A stretch of 64,000 nucleotides of DNA from CAZUMW01 sp964621615 (GCA_964621615.1 CAZUMW010000003.1:1-64000), one strand, 5' to 3'; shown: positions 1 through 9,234, counted from the first letter of the stretch. The notes: generated from the letters alone by a model not told the origin. Program-made: numbers and translations.

Positions 1-26
1 CGGCAAACGAGGCGCCCCATGATTGT

Positions 27-737
27 TTATATATTGTTTGCTTTTCTCTGTTTGCTGAGGCGCCGGTGATGCTGCAGAGAAAGCCCGCCGTAATATACGG
101 GATACAGCAGGGATAATACAGCCAGGTACCGTGCCCAGGGCTGGTGCGGCTTCAGGCAGATTGCACCGAGCGCCACCCCCCATATGCACGTAAAAACAAT
201 TGTCGGTCCGCGGAGCCAGACGGTGCGCGTGGGATATATGTAATGAACCGGTATGAACACAAGGACCGACAGGATAAGCAGAATTCCGACGACAGCCCCC
301 GCAGCAATATTCAACACATAACAATACACAAACACAACATTCCAGTAGGACGGAAACCCCACAAAAGACTGGCCGGTTTTAGCAGTTTGCCGGCAGAAGC
401 CGTAGAGGCTCGCCAGCATCGGCAGTACGGCAATCCACCAGAGCTTCCAGGGCAGCACCCCGAATTCAACCAGCGCAAGTGCGGGAAGAAATGCATAGGT
501 AATATAATCCACAATATCGTCCAGCCGTGCCCCGTCAAATCCTGGCAGGATTTTTTTGACCTCAAAGTATCGTGCCAGAGCACCGTCGGTTCCGTCTATT
601 ATAACGGCAACAAGCAGAGAAACCAGAAATCCCTCTATGTGGTGGTTTTTCAGGCTGACTGCGGCAACGAACGCACAGACAATTCCCAGGCTGGTATACA
701 TATGCACGCCTGCGGCGAATGCTTTTTTCAACATCAT
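27..737 (-). CDS. pcs: Phosphatidylcholine synthase-like CDP-alcohol phosphatidyltransferase
   Basis: Integral membrane enzyme expected to join CDP-diacylglycerol to a small alcohol; the closest pattern I know is bacterial phosphatidylcholine synthase, which uses choline directly. The CDP-alcohol signature is visible early in the protein: DGTDGALAR, then an extended spacer and GARLDDIVD. This spacing is typical of Pcs rather than of the shorter PgsA/PssA signature. The remainder is several hydrophobic segments and a basic tail. About 236 residues from the ATG at 737, near the usual Pcs length; an upstream GTG at 797 would add 20 residues but has no visible ribosome site, while GGA precedes the 737 ATG. 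It is divergent from the lipoprotein gene at 907. The alcohol substrate (choline or serine) is inferred from the motif only. Confidence 0.7.
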   Translation of the reverse strand: MMLKKAFAAGVHMYTSLGIVCAFVAAVSLKNHHIEGFLVSLLVAVIIDGTDGALARYFEVKKILPGFDGARLDDIVDYITYAFLPALALVEFGVLPWKLWWIAVLPMLASLYGFCRQTAKTGQSFVGFPSYWNVVFVYCYVLNIAAGAVVGILLILSVLVFIPVHYIYPTRTVWLRGPTIVFTCIWGVALGAICLKPHQPWARYLAVLSLLYPVYYGGLSLQHHRRLSKQRKANNI

Positions 738-906
738 AAAATGTCCGAAAAATAGTTGTGTAATGCTTTCCTGTGCCGTTATGGTTAGAATAATCACGGT
801 ATTTGGTCTATAAAGGTTCGTATTGTCAACAAGAAAAGATTTTGCAACACCACCGTGATTTTGTTAATAATACATTAATCAATAATTTTTTTTAAGGAGT
901 ATATTT

Positions 907-1671
907 ATGAAGCCAAAACACTGTGCAGCTGTGGTGCTGTGTGTATGTGTGCTGTGCGCCTGCATGCAAAGTGATCACCCACCGCTTCCGGAAGCCCTTG
1001 ATGCGCTTCAGACTGACAATGCCGTTACCTATGAAAAGATAACGGTAAGCGCATGGGAGGGGGATCCCTGCTATATATTTAAACCGGCAGCAGATAACGC
1101 GACAACCGGCCTTATTTTCTATGGGGGCTCACAGGTTGACCCGCGCTCCTATGCACCGCCGGCCCGGGATATTGCCGCACAGGGATTTCTTGTGGCCCTT
1201 GTAACAACACCCCGCGATATGGCATTGCTGGCGCCCGGGCGCGCAGGTGATGTGATTGATTATTTTCCCGAAATTGACACCTGGGCGGTCGGCGGACACT
1301 CCATGGGCGGCATCGCCGCCTGCGAATATGCGCACGATAATGCTGCCAGCATAAATAGTGTTGTGCTGTGGGCATCCCGGCCGACCGAGGAAAACAGGCT
1401 CGATGAAACCAGCCTTGACGTGCTTTCAATTTATGCAACAAACGACGGCATTTATAATGCAGAAGTAATTGAGGAATCCCGTGCGCATCTCCCGGAGGAC
1501 ACCGTCTGGGTTGAGATCGAGGGGGGCAATCACTACCAGTTCGGCTGGTATCAGGATGACCATGCCCCTGTTGACGGCGAAGCGCAGATCAGCAGGCAGG
1601 AGCAGATGCAGCAGATTGTTTCAGCGACAGTTGCTTTTCTCAGTGACAGGGGATATCCTTACAGAAAATAA
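907..1671 (+). CDS. Alpha/beta-hydrolase lipoprotein
   Basis: Secreted lipid-anchored hydrolase. The N-terminus is a hydrophobic signal peptide ending in a lipobox (VLCAC, Cys about residue 18), so it should be anchored on the periplasmic or outer membrane. The nucleophile elbow GHSMGG lies near residue 132; a plausible acid (ATNDG) and histidine (GGNHYQFG) follow in the right order near residues 184 and 213, completing a Ser-Asp-His triad. Size and layout match the alpha/beta hydrolase family 5 group. Start is supported by AAGGAG seven bases upstream of the ATG. It is followed 34 bases later by an NfeD-like gene. The substrate cannot be told from the sequence. Confidence 0.8.
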   Translation: MKPKHCAAVVLCVCVLCACMQSDHPPLPEALDALQTDNAVTYEKITVSAWEGDPCYIFKPAADNATTGLIFYGGSQVDPRSYAPPARDIAAQGFLVALVTTPRDMALLAPGRAGDVIDYFPEIDTWAVGGHSMGGIAACEYAHDNAASINSVVLWASRPTEENRLDETSLDVLSIYATNDGIYNAEVIEESRAHLPEDTVWVEIEGGNHYQFGWYQDDHAPVDGEAQISRQEQMQQIVSATVAFLSDRGYPYRK

Positions 1672-1705
1672 GGGGCACATTTTTGATGATTCTGCAGAGC
1701 TGTTA

Positions 1706-2143
1706 ATGATATGTTTGTTTTCCCGGCAGAGGCCCGGCAACCGGTGGTTTCCTCCCATAATTGTGCGCTATGTGCTCTATCAGCTGCCTGCTTTGCTGCT
1801 GGTGATCGCCGGAGCGGCTGCGCTGGTACGCTGGTTTGATGTGCGGCCCTGGATTGCTGTTGCTGTCGTTCTTGTATGGGCTATAAAGGATGCGGTGCTG
1901 TATCCGCTTACCTGGAAGGCCTATGACCGCGATCGCCGAGACGATGCGCACACGATGGTCGGAAAGTGCGGCACGGCGCGCGAGCGGCTTGACCCCGACG
2001 GGTATGTTGTAGTCGACGGCGAGCTGTGGCGTGCCCGGCTGGAGCGGGCGTGCCGGCCGGTGCAGAAAGGATGTCCGGTTATAGTGAAAAGGATTGAGGG
2101 GCTCACGCTGGTGGTAGAATATCAGCAGAATGTACCGGGGTGA
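1706..2143 (+). CDS. NfeD-like membrane protein
   Basis: About 145 residues. Two adjacent hydrophobic segments (roughly residues 16-60) precede a small beta-rich domain beginning GKCGTARERLDPDGYVVVDG. This is the pattern of NfeD C-terminal OB-fold proteins, which act with membrane SPFH or ClpP-class proteins in membrane quality control. No SPFH partner is present nearby. The reading frame stays open upstream into the preceding hydrolase gene, but the ATG at 1706 is the first start that gives a sensible protein and lies just after that gene ends. The last bases overlap the leader of the ferritin-like gene, so the two are probably co-transcribed. Confidence 0.65.
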   Translation: MICLFSRQRPGNRWFPPIIVRYVLYQLPALLLVIAGAAALVRWFDVRPWIAVAVVLVWAIKDAVLYPLTWKAYDRDRRDDAHTMVGKCGTARERLDPDGYVVVDGELWRARLERACRPVQKGCPVIVKRIEGLTLVVEYQQNVPG

Positions 2144-2147
2144 AGGT

Positions 2148-2894
2148 ATGGCAGATGCCTGTTTTGTGCACATTATTGAGCTGTGCCTGGAAATAGACCG
2201 CATCGCAGCGGATATCTATACAATGCTTAACCGGGAGGAGGCTGACTCGCGGCTTAAGCCGTACTGGGCAGACATGGCCCGTGATGAAAATGAGCATGTT
2301 CTATTCTGGGAAAGGCTTCTGGCTGAGGTGCGGGATAATGAGGTCCCGGATATTTTCGATGACCCTCAGGCGATGCGGGAAACGCTTGTGCAACTTAAAG
2401 AGGACGTTGCCGCTTTGCGGTCCACTCCGGTAAGCCCTTCCGATCCTGCTGTTTCATTTATGCTTGCCTATAAGCTTGAGTTTTATCTTCTGCATCCCGC
2501 ATTCGCAGCGCTGTTTCGGCTGATGCGCCGCCATACCGGTGATTCCTCCCCTGAGGACAAATACGAAGAGCATATTGACCGCCTGATTCAGGCACTCAAG
2601 GCGATCGGGGCAGACACCCCGGTGTTCAGCCTTTTTGCCGATATTATTCACCGCGTCTGGGTAACCAATAATGAGCTCGCCAAAAAAATCGGGGAGATAA
2701 AGACCCTGCGGAATCTAATTCCCATGTGTACCAATTGTAAAAAAGTGATCAACTGCAAGGGATATTGGGAAACCATGACATATTATCTCAGGAAGCACCC
2801 GGATTCTTCATTTACGCACTGGCTGTGCCCGGACTGCCTGGAAAAGCTTTACCCTGAACAATCAGCGCGCATAAAAGGTCGATTCAGGCCCTGA
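2148..2894 (+). CDS. Ferritin-like protein fused to a Cys-rich GYW domain
   Basis: Residues 1 to about 170 are helical and resemble the rubrerythrin/ferritin-like fold, with acidic-His pairs such as RDENEHVLFWERLL that could be metal ligands. The last 60 residues switch to LIPMCTNCKKVINCKGYW followed by THWLCPDCLEKLYPE. That tail is the C-terminal cysteine motif (IPICASCKKIRDDKGYW...CPECL) normally found at the end of PAS or response-regulator signalling proteins. The four cysteines could bind zinc or iron. Start chosen at 2148, where GAAGG is well spaced; an ATG at 2130 overlaps the previous gene. Function unknown; metal or oxidative-stress sensing is an inference from the fusion. Confidence 0.6.
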   Translation: MADACFVHIIELCLEIDRIAADIYTMLNREEADSRLKPYWADMARDENEHVLFWERLLAEVRDNEVPDIFDDPQAMRETLVQLKEDVAALRSTPVSPSDPAVSFMLAYKLEFYLLHPAFAALFRLMRRHTGDSSPEDKYEEHIDRLIQALKAIGADTPVFSLFADIIHRVWVTNNELAKKIGEIKTLRNLIPMCTNCKKVINCKGYWETMTYYLRKHPDSSFTHWLCPDCLEKLYPEQSARIKGRFRP

Positions 2895-2926
2895 AAGGCT
2901 AATTGTGCGATACTGTATACTGAGCG

Positions 2927-3709
2927 CTAATGCGCAAATAAATCAGGCCCCCAGTGTTCGGACCGGCTGGTGCTGCCTGTTGTCATTATCTCAGCGAGCG
3001 CTTCGATTACAGCCATGATCGGGGGGCGGGGCGGCCCGGCAAATTCTCCCCGGGTGTTTCTGCACCAGAAGGGATGCGCCTCTCCGTACGGGTTAACCAG
3101 CACATGGTGGTAGCGGACGGCAGCCTTCATTTCGTCGTAGGCGTCTATGGCGCGCGCCACCGTATCGAGCGTTGCCTCTCTGTTGCAGATATCTTTGCCG
3201 TGCATAGCATTGCGTGCCGTCACCATGGCAGCGGTAATGCTTGCACAGTAGCGCTCGAGCGAGAAGCCCCTGCGCTGTGCTGCTCGCATCCCGCTTCCGG
3301 AAAGAGGTGAGATAAACACGCCGACAACCCGTACGCCGCGGGTGCGCAGGAAGGAGTTTTCAAGAAGCTTTTCGCCGAGAGCATAATACTGTTCTGAAAG
3401 AATTATATTTTCCGGGCACGTGGCTATTTCTGCCAGATTGCATGCCTGTATGTTTCCTCTGCAGAACCCGGTGAGGTAGGAGGGGTCGTCTTCCAATGAT
3501 TCAATATCTTTTTGGGGCCTGAAAAAGCGGGGATTGCTGAATTTATCAGTCTCATCGGGACGGGGGCCATTGGGGCGCGATTCATGTGCCCGGATCACTT
3601 CCGGCTTGAAATAGCGAATCCCGGGATAAAATGCCGGGATCGCCTGGAGCAGCGGGCTTTTCCCGACCCCTGCCGGGCCGGACACAAAGATGTAGCGTTT
3701 CTCTGTCAT
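2927..3709 (-). CDS. Guanylate kinase-like P-loop protein
   Basis: The N-terminus carries a clear Walker A loop (GPAGVGKS, residues 10-17), followed by a segment (ESRPNGPRPDE) placed like the GMP-binding SxTTRxPRPGE region of guanylate kinase. At 260 residues it is longer than a normal Gmk (about 205), and the middle part diverges. The residue after the P-loop serine is proline, where kinases usually have Thr or Ser. It is therefore probably a divergent nucleoside-monophosphate kinase relative rather than the housekeeping Gmk. It stands alone on the minus strand, converging on the ferritin-like gene. Confidence 0.55.
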   Translation of the reverse strand: MTEKRYIFVSGPAGVGKSPLLQAIPAFYPGIRYFKPEVIRAHESRPNGPRPDETDKFSNPRFFRPQKDIESLEDDPSYLTGFCRGNIQACNLAEIATCPENIILSEQYYALGEKLLENSFLRTRGVRVVGVFISPLSGSGMRAAQRRGFSLERYCASITAAMVTARNAMHGKDICNREATLDTVARAIDAYDEMKAAVRYHHVLVNPYGEAHPFWCRNTRGEFAGPPRPPIMAVIEALAEIMTTGSTSRSEHWGPDLFAH

Positions 3710-3936
3710 GGCTCACGTTATCCCTGTGTGCAATGCATATGTTTGACCGCGTATTATCTCATTATACGTATAAGAACGCAAGGACGGAGCAGTTTCTGCA
3801 GCGTATATCGGCTGCTCCCCCGCTGGTGCTGCGATACAGCCTCTCAACCGAGACCTGACAAAAAGGCGTGTTTTCGGCTATTAGTCTTGTGAGTGCCGAA
3901 CGACATACAAATGATATCAGAGCAGGAGGGAAACGC

Positions 3937-4596
3937 ATGAACACACTTGAGTGTATAAAATCCAGAAAAAGCGTACGCGCCTTTGAGCCGGATGTTCCGC
4001 ATCGCGGCGTGATTGAGAAGTGCCTCGAAGCGGCTGTGTGGGCACCCAATCCGACATGCCAGCAGCCATGGCGGTTTTATGTTTTTACCGGGGATTCGCT
4101 GGAGCGGCTTCGTACTGTTGTTCAGGACAGCTTTGAATCATCGGCGGCGGCCAGGGCAGGGCTGTCTGCCCCGGAGATGAGCGGTGAGATTACCACTATG
4201 CTTGAAGCACGGAAAAAGAGGAATTTCAATGAAATGATTCTGTATCTCAAAGAAAACGATGTCGACCTCCAGGCCCTGGGCAAAGGAAATGTTACGTTTC
4301 ACGGTGCGCCGGCTGCTGTTGTTTTCGGCGTATACCCCGCGCGGGATAATAATTATTTCAAATCAGCGGTGGCCGCTATGGAAAATTTTATCATTGCGGC
4401 GACCGATTTCGGGCTGGGCACCTGCTGGGCCAATGCTGTTTCAATCTGCGGCGATGCAATCAAAGAAGCCTTCCATTTGCATCCGGACATCTGTCTGGTT
4501 GACGGCGTTTCACTGGGATATCCTGCCGAGTCGCCGGTGAACACCGTGCCAAGAGCACGGCTGCCGCTTGATGAGGTAACCGACTGGTTCGACTGA
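3937..4596 (+). CDS. Nitroreductase family FMN oxidoreductase
   Basis: A 219-residue nitroreductase-fold protein. The N-terminus (CIKSRKSVRAFEP) is the FMN phosphate-binding start of the family, followed by LEAAVWAPNPTCQQPWRFYV, which matches the usual A.WAPS..N.QPW block. The C-terminal half has the second FMN-contact region (AATDFGLGTCWANAV) and an ending like SLGYP. Members use NAD(P)H to reduce nitro compounds, quinones or flavins as dimers. The start at 3937 has a strong AGGAGGG seven bases upstream, so the longer in-frame extension to 3868 is unlikely. Single gene with no clear partner; substrate not predictable. Confidence 0.85.
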   Translation: MNTLECIKSRKSVRAFEPDVPHRGVIEKCLEAAVWAPNPTCQQPWRFYVFTGDSLERLRTVVQDSFESSAAARAGLSAPEMSGEITTMLEARKKRNFNEMILYLKENDVDLQALGKGNVTFHGAPAAVVFGVYPARDNNYFKSAVAAMENFIIAATDFGLGTCWANAVSICGDAIKEAFHLHPDICLVDGVSLGYPAESPVNTVPRARLPLDEVTDWFD

Positions 4597-4763
4597 GAAG
4601 CCATGACAAGGATGGGGATACTACGAATACCGTGTAAAAACTGCATGCTGCTGGATGCATGATGCCGGGCATTTGTATTGCGGTTTCAGCCGGCAGGGGG
4701 TACAATGCATAAAACTCTTTGAGGTGGTTTTTGCGACAATTCCCTGCATAACAGGTGATTGGT

Positions 4764-6074
4764 ATGGGGTGCTGCGGTAACCTTGTCAGTGCGGCAGGTG
4801 TCGTTATTCTGATCGGCGGGGCGTGGAGCTTCTGTCCGCACAAGAAAAAAGTAAACTGGCGGCTTATATTTTTCGCGACAGCGCTGCAGGCATGCTTTGC
4901 TTTTTTTGTGTTTGTTCTGCCTGTCGGAACCAGCATTTTTTTGTGGGTCAACAAGGCCGTTCTGCTGGTGCTGGATTCTGCCTCTGCGGGTGCCCGGTTT
5001 GTGTTCGGCCCCCTGGCGCTCCCGCCCGGTGCCGAAGGGGCGGCAGGAGAAGAGTCGCTGGGTTTTATTCTTGCCTTTCAGGCGTTCCCGACAATTATCT
5101 TTTTTTCAGCACTCATGGCTGTTTTGTACTATCTGCGTATTATGCCCCGGTTAATCAGCGCATTTGCAAAGTTTTTCACCAGGCTGCTGCGCATTTCCGG
5201 CGCAGAGTCGCTGTGTGCCACAAGCAATATTTTTGTCGGCGTGGAGTCGGCCCTGACCATTCGTCCCTATCTTGAGCGCATGACTCCCTCCGAGCTGTGC
5301 ACCGTACTCACCGCGGGCATGGCAACTGTTGCCTCCAACGTGCTTGCGTTGTATGTATTTACCCTTCAGCAGCAGTTTCCCACCATTGCAGGGCATCTTG
5401 TGTCAGCCTCCTTTCTTGCGGCGCCCTCTGCGCTGATCATGTCCAAGCTTCTTTTGCCTGAGGCCGGGGCTCCGGAGACAATGGGGGTTGCTGTTTCGGT
5501 ATGGTATGAGCGGGAGGACAATCTTTTTGCAGCTGTTATTGCCGGGGCCAATGCCGGGGTGCGCGTGGTCGTGGGGATTGTCGCGCTTCTTCTGGCTGTG
5601 CTCGGCCTTGTCGCGCTGTTTGATCTTGTCATCAGCACTGCCGGCGGCTACATTAACATGTTTGCCGGCACCGGCATCGACTGGACCCTTAAGGGGCTTC
5701 TCGGGTATGTGTTTTACCCCTTTACGCTGATAATCGGTATACCATTTTCCGATGCAGCTGAGATTTCACGGATAATCGGCGAGCGTGCGGTGCTTACCGA
5801 AATTGCGGCATACAGAGACCTGGCTGCCCTGATGGAGGCCGGCGCTCTTGAGCACGGCCGGTCGGCAGTTGTTGCCGCCTATGCGCTGTGCGGTTTTGCC
5901 CATGTTGCATCGCTGGCTATTTTTGTCGGGGGGATTTCCGCTATTGCGCCGGGCACAACCAACGCGCTTACCAGGGTCGGTCCGCGGGCGCTTGCTGCAG
6001 CAACGCTGGCCTGTCTGCTCACCGCATGTTACGCCGGAGTTTTTTTTAACGAAGGCTCTCTGCTGATGGGATGA
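4764..6074 (+). CDS. CNT-family concentrative nucleoside transporter
   Basis: Multi-pass inner-membrane protein of about 436 residues with at least eight hydrophobic stretches. The family core is visible: AESLCATSNIFVGVESALTI followed by RPYL and then MTPSELCTVLTAGMATVAS. This corresponds to the substrate and sodium-binding hairpin region of NupC/CNT carriers, although the usual glutamate-containing GQTEAP is replaced by GVESAL. CNT proteins import nucleosides with sodium or protons. Start chosen at ATG 4764 with AGGTG six bases upstream; a GTG at 4755 is the alternative. Upstream of purB, so a purine-salvage role would fit, but an independent promoter lies between them. Confidence 0.8.
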   Translation: MGCCGNLVSAAGVVILIGGAWSFCPHKKKVNWRLIFFATALQACFAFFVFVLPVGTSIFLWVNKAVLLVLDSASAGARFVFGPLALPPGAEGAAGEESLGFILAFQAFPTIIFFSALMAVLYYLRIMPRLISAFAKFFTRLLRISGAESLCATSNIFVGVESALTIRPYLERMTPSELCTVLTAGMATVASNVLALYVFTLQQQFPTIAGHLVSASFLAAPSALIMSKLLLPEAGAPETMGVAVSVWYEREDNLFAAVIAGANAGVRVVVGIVALLLAVLGLVALFDLVISTAGGYINMFAGTGIDWTLKGLLGYVFYPFTLIIGIPFSDAAEISRIIGERAVLTEIAAYRDLAALMEAGALEHGRSAVVAAYALCGFAHVASLAIFVGGISAIAPGTTNALTRVGPRALAAATLACLLTACYAGVFFNEGSLLMG

Positions 6075-6227
6075 GCAGCCGGCCTGCCTGACGGTTGCCG
6101 TTGCAGGCGCCGTGCGGGAAGGTCTCTGTGTTGCCTGCATTTTTATAGCGCTTTTAAAATAGCACTGCTTTTGTTATAGTTAACTGATTTTTTACTGACA
6201 TTCCACGGCAGATAAAAGGAGATGGAA

Positions 6228-7523
6228 ATGATTGACCGGTATACCAGAGACGTCATGAAAGAAATTTGGTCGGCGCACAATAGATATAAGAAATGGCTTG
6301 AGGTTGAGGTGTATGCCTGTGAGGCGCTTGCCGAGCTGGGGCTTGTGCCGCCGGAGGCGCTTAAAAATATACAGCAAAACGCCTCATTTGATGTCAACAG
6401 AATCGATGAAATAGAGCAGATCACCCGCCACGATGTTATTGCATTTACCACCTGCGTGGGTGAGCATGTCGGCGAAGACTCACGCTACATTCACTGGGGG
6501 CTTACCTCGTCCGATGTGCTTGACACGGGATTCAGCATGCTGCTGAAAGAGGCAGCTGAAGTTCTGCTGCAGGACATCGACGAGCTGCTTGCCGTTATAA
6601 AGGAAAAGGCATATGCATACAAGGACACGCTCATGATCGGCCGCAGCCACGGCATCCATGCAGAGCCGATCACCTTCGGCATGAAAATGGCGGTCTGGTA
6701 TGATGAAATGAAGCGCCAGCGCGAAAGAATGCTTCGCGCCCAGGAGGCGGTAAGCGTCGGCAAGGTGTCCGGTGCGGTCGGCACCTTTGCCCATAATCCG
6801 CCGTTTGTCGAGGAGCATGTGTGCAGGCGGTGCGGGCTTAAGCCTGCACCGGTTTCGACGCAGATTATCCAGCGCGACATATACGCCGAGTTTTTTACCA
6901 CTCTTGCGGTCATCGGGTCCTCAATTGAAAAATTTGCCGTCGAAATCCGCCACCTGCAGCGAACAGAGGTTTCAGAAGTCGCGGAATATTTCTCAAGCGG
7001 CCAGAAGGGCTCATCGGCGATGCCGCATAAAAAAAATCCTATTTTGTCGGAAAATGTTTCCGGTCTGGTTCGGCTGCTGCGCGGAAACGCCCTTGCAGCC
7101 ATGGAAAATGTGGCCCTGTGGCACGAGCGCGACATCAGCCACTCGTCGGTTGAGCGCGTCATCGGGCCTGACAGCACGACGGTGCTTGATTTCATGCTGG
7201 TGCGATTTGCCTCGCTACTGAAAAATCTGCAGATATATCCTGATGCAATGCAGAAGAATCTCGAAAAAACAAAAGGGCTTTTTTATTCACAAAAGATTCT
7301 TCTTGAGCTTACCAAGCGCGGGGTTTCGCGGGAGCAGGGCTACCATCTGGTACAGCGAAATGCGCTTCACGCATGGGAGCACAAGAAAGAATTCAAGGAT
7401 GTTATTATGCAGGACAGCGAGGTTACGGCCGTCATTTCAGCCGAAGATCTTGCACAGTTTTGCACCCCCGCCATTTTTGCCGGTCATATCGATGATATTT
7501 ACACCAGGGTGTTCGGCAAATGA
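6228..7523 (+). CDS. purB: Adenylosuccinate lyase
   Basis: Catalyses two fumarate-releasing steps of purine synthesis: SAICAR to AICAR and adenylosuccinate to AMP. The fumarase/aspartase superfamily signature GSSAMPHKKNP is intact (about residues 262-272), with the catalytic serine loop. HWGLTSSDV and GRSHGIHAEPITFG supply the other conserved blocks including the catalytic His. At 431 residues it has the usual bacterial length. Two start codons are possible: the ATG at 6222 directly abuts GGAG, so the ATG at 6228, with six bases of spacing, is preferred. The end overlaps the start of gmhB by four bases (ATGA). Confidence 0.97.
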   Translation: MIDRYTRDVMKEIWSAHNRYKKWLEVEVYACEALAELGLVPPEALKNIQQNASFDVNRIDEIEQITRHDVIAFTTCVGEHVGEDSRYIHWGLTSSDVLDTGFSMLLKEAAEVLLQDIDELLAVIKEKAYAYKDTLMIGRSHGIHAEPITFGMKMAVWYDEMKRQRERMLRAQEAVSVGKVSGAVGTFAHNPPFVEEHVCRRCGLKPAPVSTQIIQRDIYAEFFTTLAVIGSSIEKFAVEIRHLQRTEVSEVAEYFSSGQKGSSAMPHKKNPILSENVSGLVRLLRGNALAAMENVALWHERDISHSSVERVIGPDSTTVLDFMLVRFASLLKNLQIYPDAMQKNLEKTKGLFYSQKILLELTKRGVSREQGYHLVQRNALHAWEHKKEFKDVIMQDSEVTAVISAEDLAQFCTPAIFAGHIDDIYTRVFGK

Positions 7524-8119
7524 GGTGGGCTGTTTTTCTGGACAGGGACGGCACGATAAATGAGGATATAGGATATCTGAGCGAGCCCGGTCAGCTCAGG
7601 TTTATAAAGCGGTCAGCCGAAGCGATGCGGATGCTGAACCGCGCGCGCATCCCCGCGGTGATCATAACCAATCAGGCGGGCATTGCAAAAGGGCTTATCC
7701 CCGAAAGCGCTGTTGCGCCCATTGAGCGGCGGTTCAGGCAAATGCTCAACGAGGAGCGCATCAGCATCGACGGGCTCTATTATTGCCCCCATCATCCAGA
7801 TGCTGTTGTTGAGAAGTACAGAAAAGCCTGCTCCTGCCGCAAGCCGGCCCCGGGGATGCTGTTCAGGGCTGCCGGCGATTGCGGCCTTGACCTTGCCCGC
7901 TCTTTCGTCGTCGGCGACAAGGCGAGCGATATCCAGCTGGCGCACAATGTCGGCGCTACCGGCGTAATGGTGATGACCGGCTACGGCCGTGAGCATATGA
8001 ACAACTATCCCCCTGAATTCAGCCCCCCGCATCATGCCTGTGCAGACCTGTATGAAGCTGTTAAGTGGATTCTGGCGCAGCGCCGCTTAGGCGGCGATGA
8101 TGCCGGGCTGCAACCGTAA
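7520..8119 (+). CDS. gmhB: D-glycero-D-manno-heptose-1,7-bisphosphate 7-phosphatase (HAD)
   Basis: HAD-superfamily phosphatase of about 199 residues. The nucleophile motif DRDGTIN is at residues 7-13, motif II is the TN of VIITNQAG, and the later motifs are GDKASDIQLA. A zinc-binding set CPHHPDA...CSCRKP is present, typical of GmhB and of the HisB N-terminal domain. With a heptosyltransferase immediately downstream, the LPS-heptose role is much more likely than histidinol phosphatase. It would dephosphorylate heptose-1,7-bisphosphate on the way to ADP-heptose. Translationally coupled to purB through ATGA overlap. Confidence 0.87.
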   Translation: MRWAVFLDRDGTINEDIGYLSEPGQLRFIKRSAEAMRMLNRARIPAVIITNQAGIAKGLIPESAVAPIERRFRQMLNEERISIDGLYYCPHHPDAVVEKYRKACSCRKPAPGMLFRAAGDCGLDLARSFVVGDKASDIQLAHNVGATGVMVMTGYGREHMNNYPPEFSPPHHACADLYEAVKWILAQRRLGGDDAGLQP

Positions 8120-8165
8120 AGGCTTTCGTGACGGCGGCCAGGGCATACCCCGGGGTGCGGACAGC

Positions 8166-9218
8166 ATGCAGATACTGATTATACGGCTGAGCTCAATCGG
8201 CGATGTCATACACACGCTGCCGGCAGTCGGGCAGATCAGACGTTCCTGCCCGCACAGCGTCATTACCTGGGTTGCTGAGCAGCCGGGCGCCGATCTATTG
8301 ATGAGCTGCGAATGGGTTGACAATGTGATCGTGTTTCCGCGCCGGCGCTCAGGTGTTCGGGGGGCAATCCGGAACCCTGTGGCTGCGGCTGCCGGAGTGA
8401 CTGCTTTTTTGCGCACGCTGCGCTCACAGCGCTATGATCTTGTTATTGATTTTCAGGGCCTTGCCAAAAGCGGTGTCATCACGCTTGCCGCCCGCGGAGA
8501 CAGAAAAGTCGGATTTTCCCATGCCCGTGAGGGCAGCCGCTTTGCCTATCATGAAGCGGCGCCGGCTCCTGATTTTTTTGATCACGGGATCGAGCGCCAT
8601 ATGAGCATGACGGGATATCTGGGCATGAGAGATGCTGCTGTCAGGTTTCCCCGTTTTTTTACCTCTTCGGACCGTCAGGCTGTCAGCCGGCTTTTGTCAG
8701 CAGAAGGGATAGGTGCAGAGCGCCCGTATGTATGCGTTCATCCGGCCGCCCGATGGCCGACAAAACTGTGGCCTATTGAAAGTGCCGCCGCGCTGTGTGC
8801 TGCAATCACGCGGACATACGGCATTTCAGTGCTGCTTGTGGGAGACCAATCGCAGCGCAGCCGCTCCGATGATATTTGCTCCCGTGCAGGCAGCTCGGTG
8901 ATCAATGTCGCCGGCCGCACGTCACTTTGCGAGCTTGCCTGTCTGATTAATGGAGCAGCGCTTATGGTTTCTATGGATTCCGGTCCTCTGCATCTTGCCT
9001 GTGCAGTAGACACCCCGACAGTGGGGCTGTTCGGTCCGACCGATCCCCGGCGCACCGGCCCGTTCGGAGAGCGCTCGTCGGTGGTGCACAAAGCGCTTTC
9101 GTGCAGACCCTGTTTAAAAAAAAACCGATGCCCGCGTGGACATTACCGGTGTATGCGCGATATCACGGTTGAAGAAGTGTTTCAATTGTGTTCTAATTAT
9201 TTAAACAGTTATAAATAA
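8166..9218 (+). CDS. LPS heptosyltransferase, glycosyltransferase family 9
   Basis: Transfers heptose from ADP-heptose onto lipid A-core in the cytoplasmic leaflet. The N-terminus IRLSSIGDVIHTLPAV is the standard WaaC/WaaF start, and the C-terminal half has MDSGPLHLACA and TVGLFGPTDPRRTGPFG, the donor-binding region of GT9. The end carries CRPCLKKNRCPRG, the Cys-rich tail seen in many heptosyltransferases. About 350 residues, normal length. Start at ATG 8166; the region from 8097 overlaps gmhB and does not look coding. Follows gmhB by 46 bases, so the purB-gmhB-heptosyltransferase genes probably form one transcription unit. Which heptose position it fills is not decidable. Confidence 0.87.
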   Translation: MQILIIRLSSIGDVIHTLPAVGQIRRSCPHSVITWVAEQPGADLLMSCEWVDNVIVFPRRRSGVRGAIRNPVAAAAGVTAFLRTLRSQRYDLVIDFQGLAKSGVITLAARGDRKVGFSHAREGSRFAYHEAAPAPDFFDHGIERHMSMTGYLGMRDAAVRFPRFFTSSDRQAVSRLLSAEGIGAERPYVCVHPAARWPTKLWPIESAAALCAAITRTYGISVLLVGDQSQRSRSDDICSRAGSSVINVAGRTSLCELACLINGAALMVSMDSGPLHLACAVDTPTVGLFGPTDPRRTGPFGERSSVVHKALSCRPCLKKNRCPRGHYRCMRDITVEEVFQLCSNYLNSYK

Positions 9219-9234
9219 TTATATAATTTCACTG

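Noticed and set aside
144..755. A 203-codon plus-strand frame opposite the phosphatidylcholine synthase-like gene
   Set aside because: It lies entirely opposite a gene with a clear family motif, has no ribosome site and its composition looks like antisense shadow.
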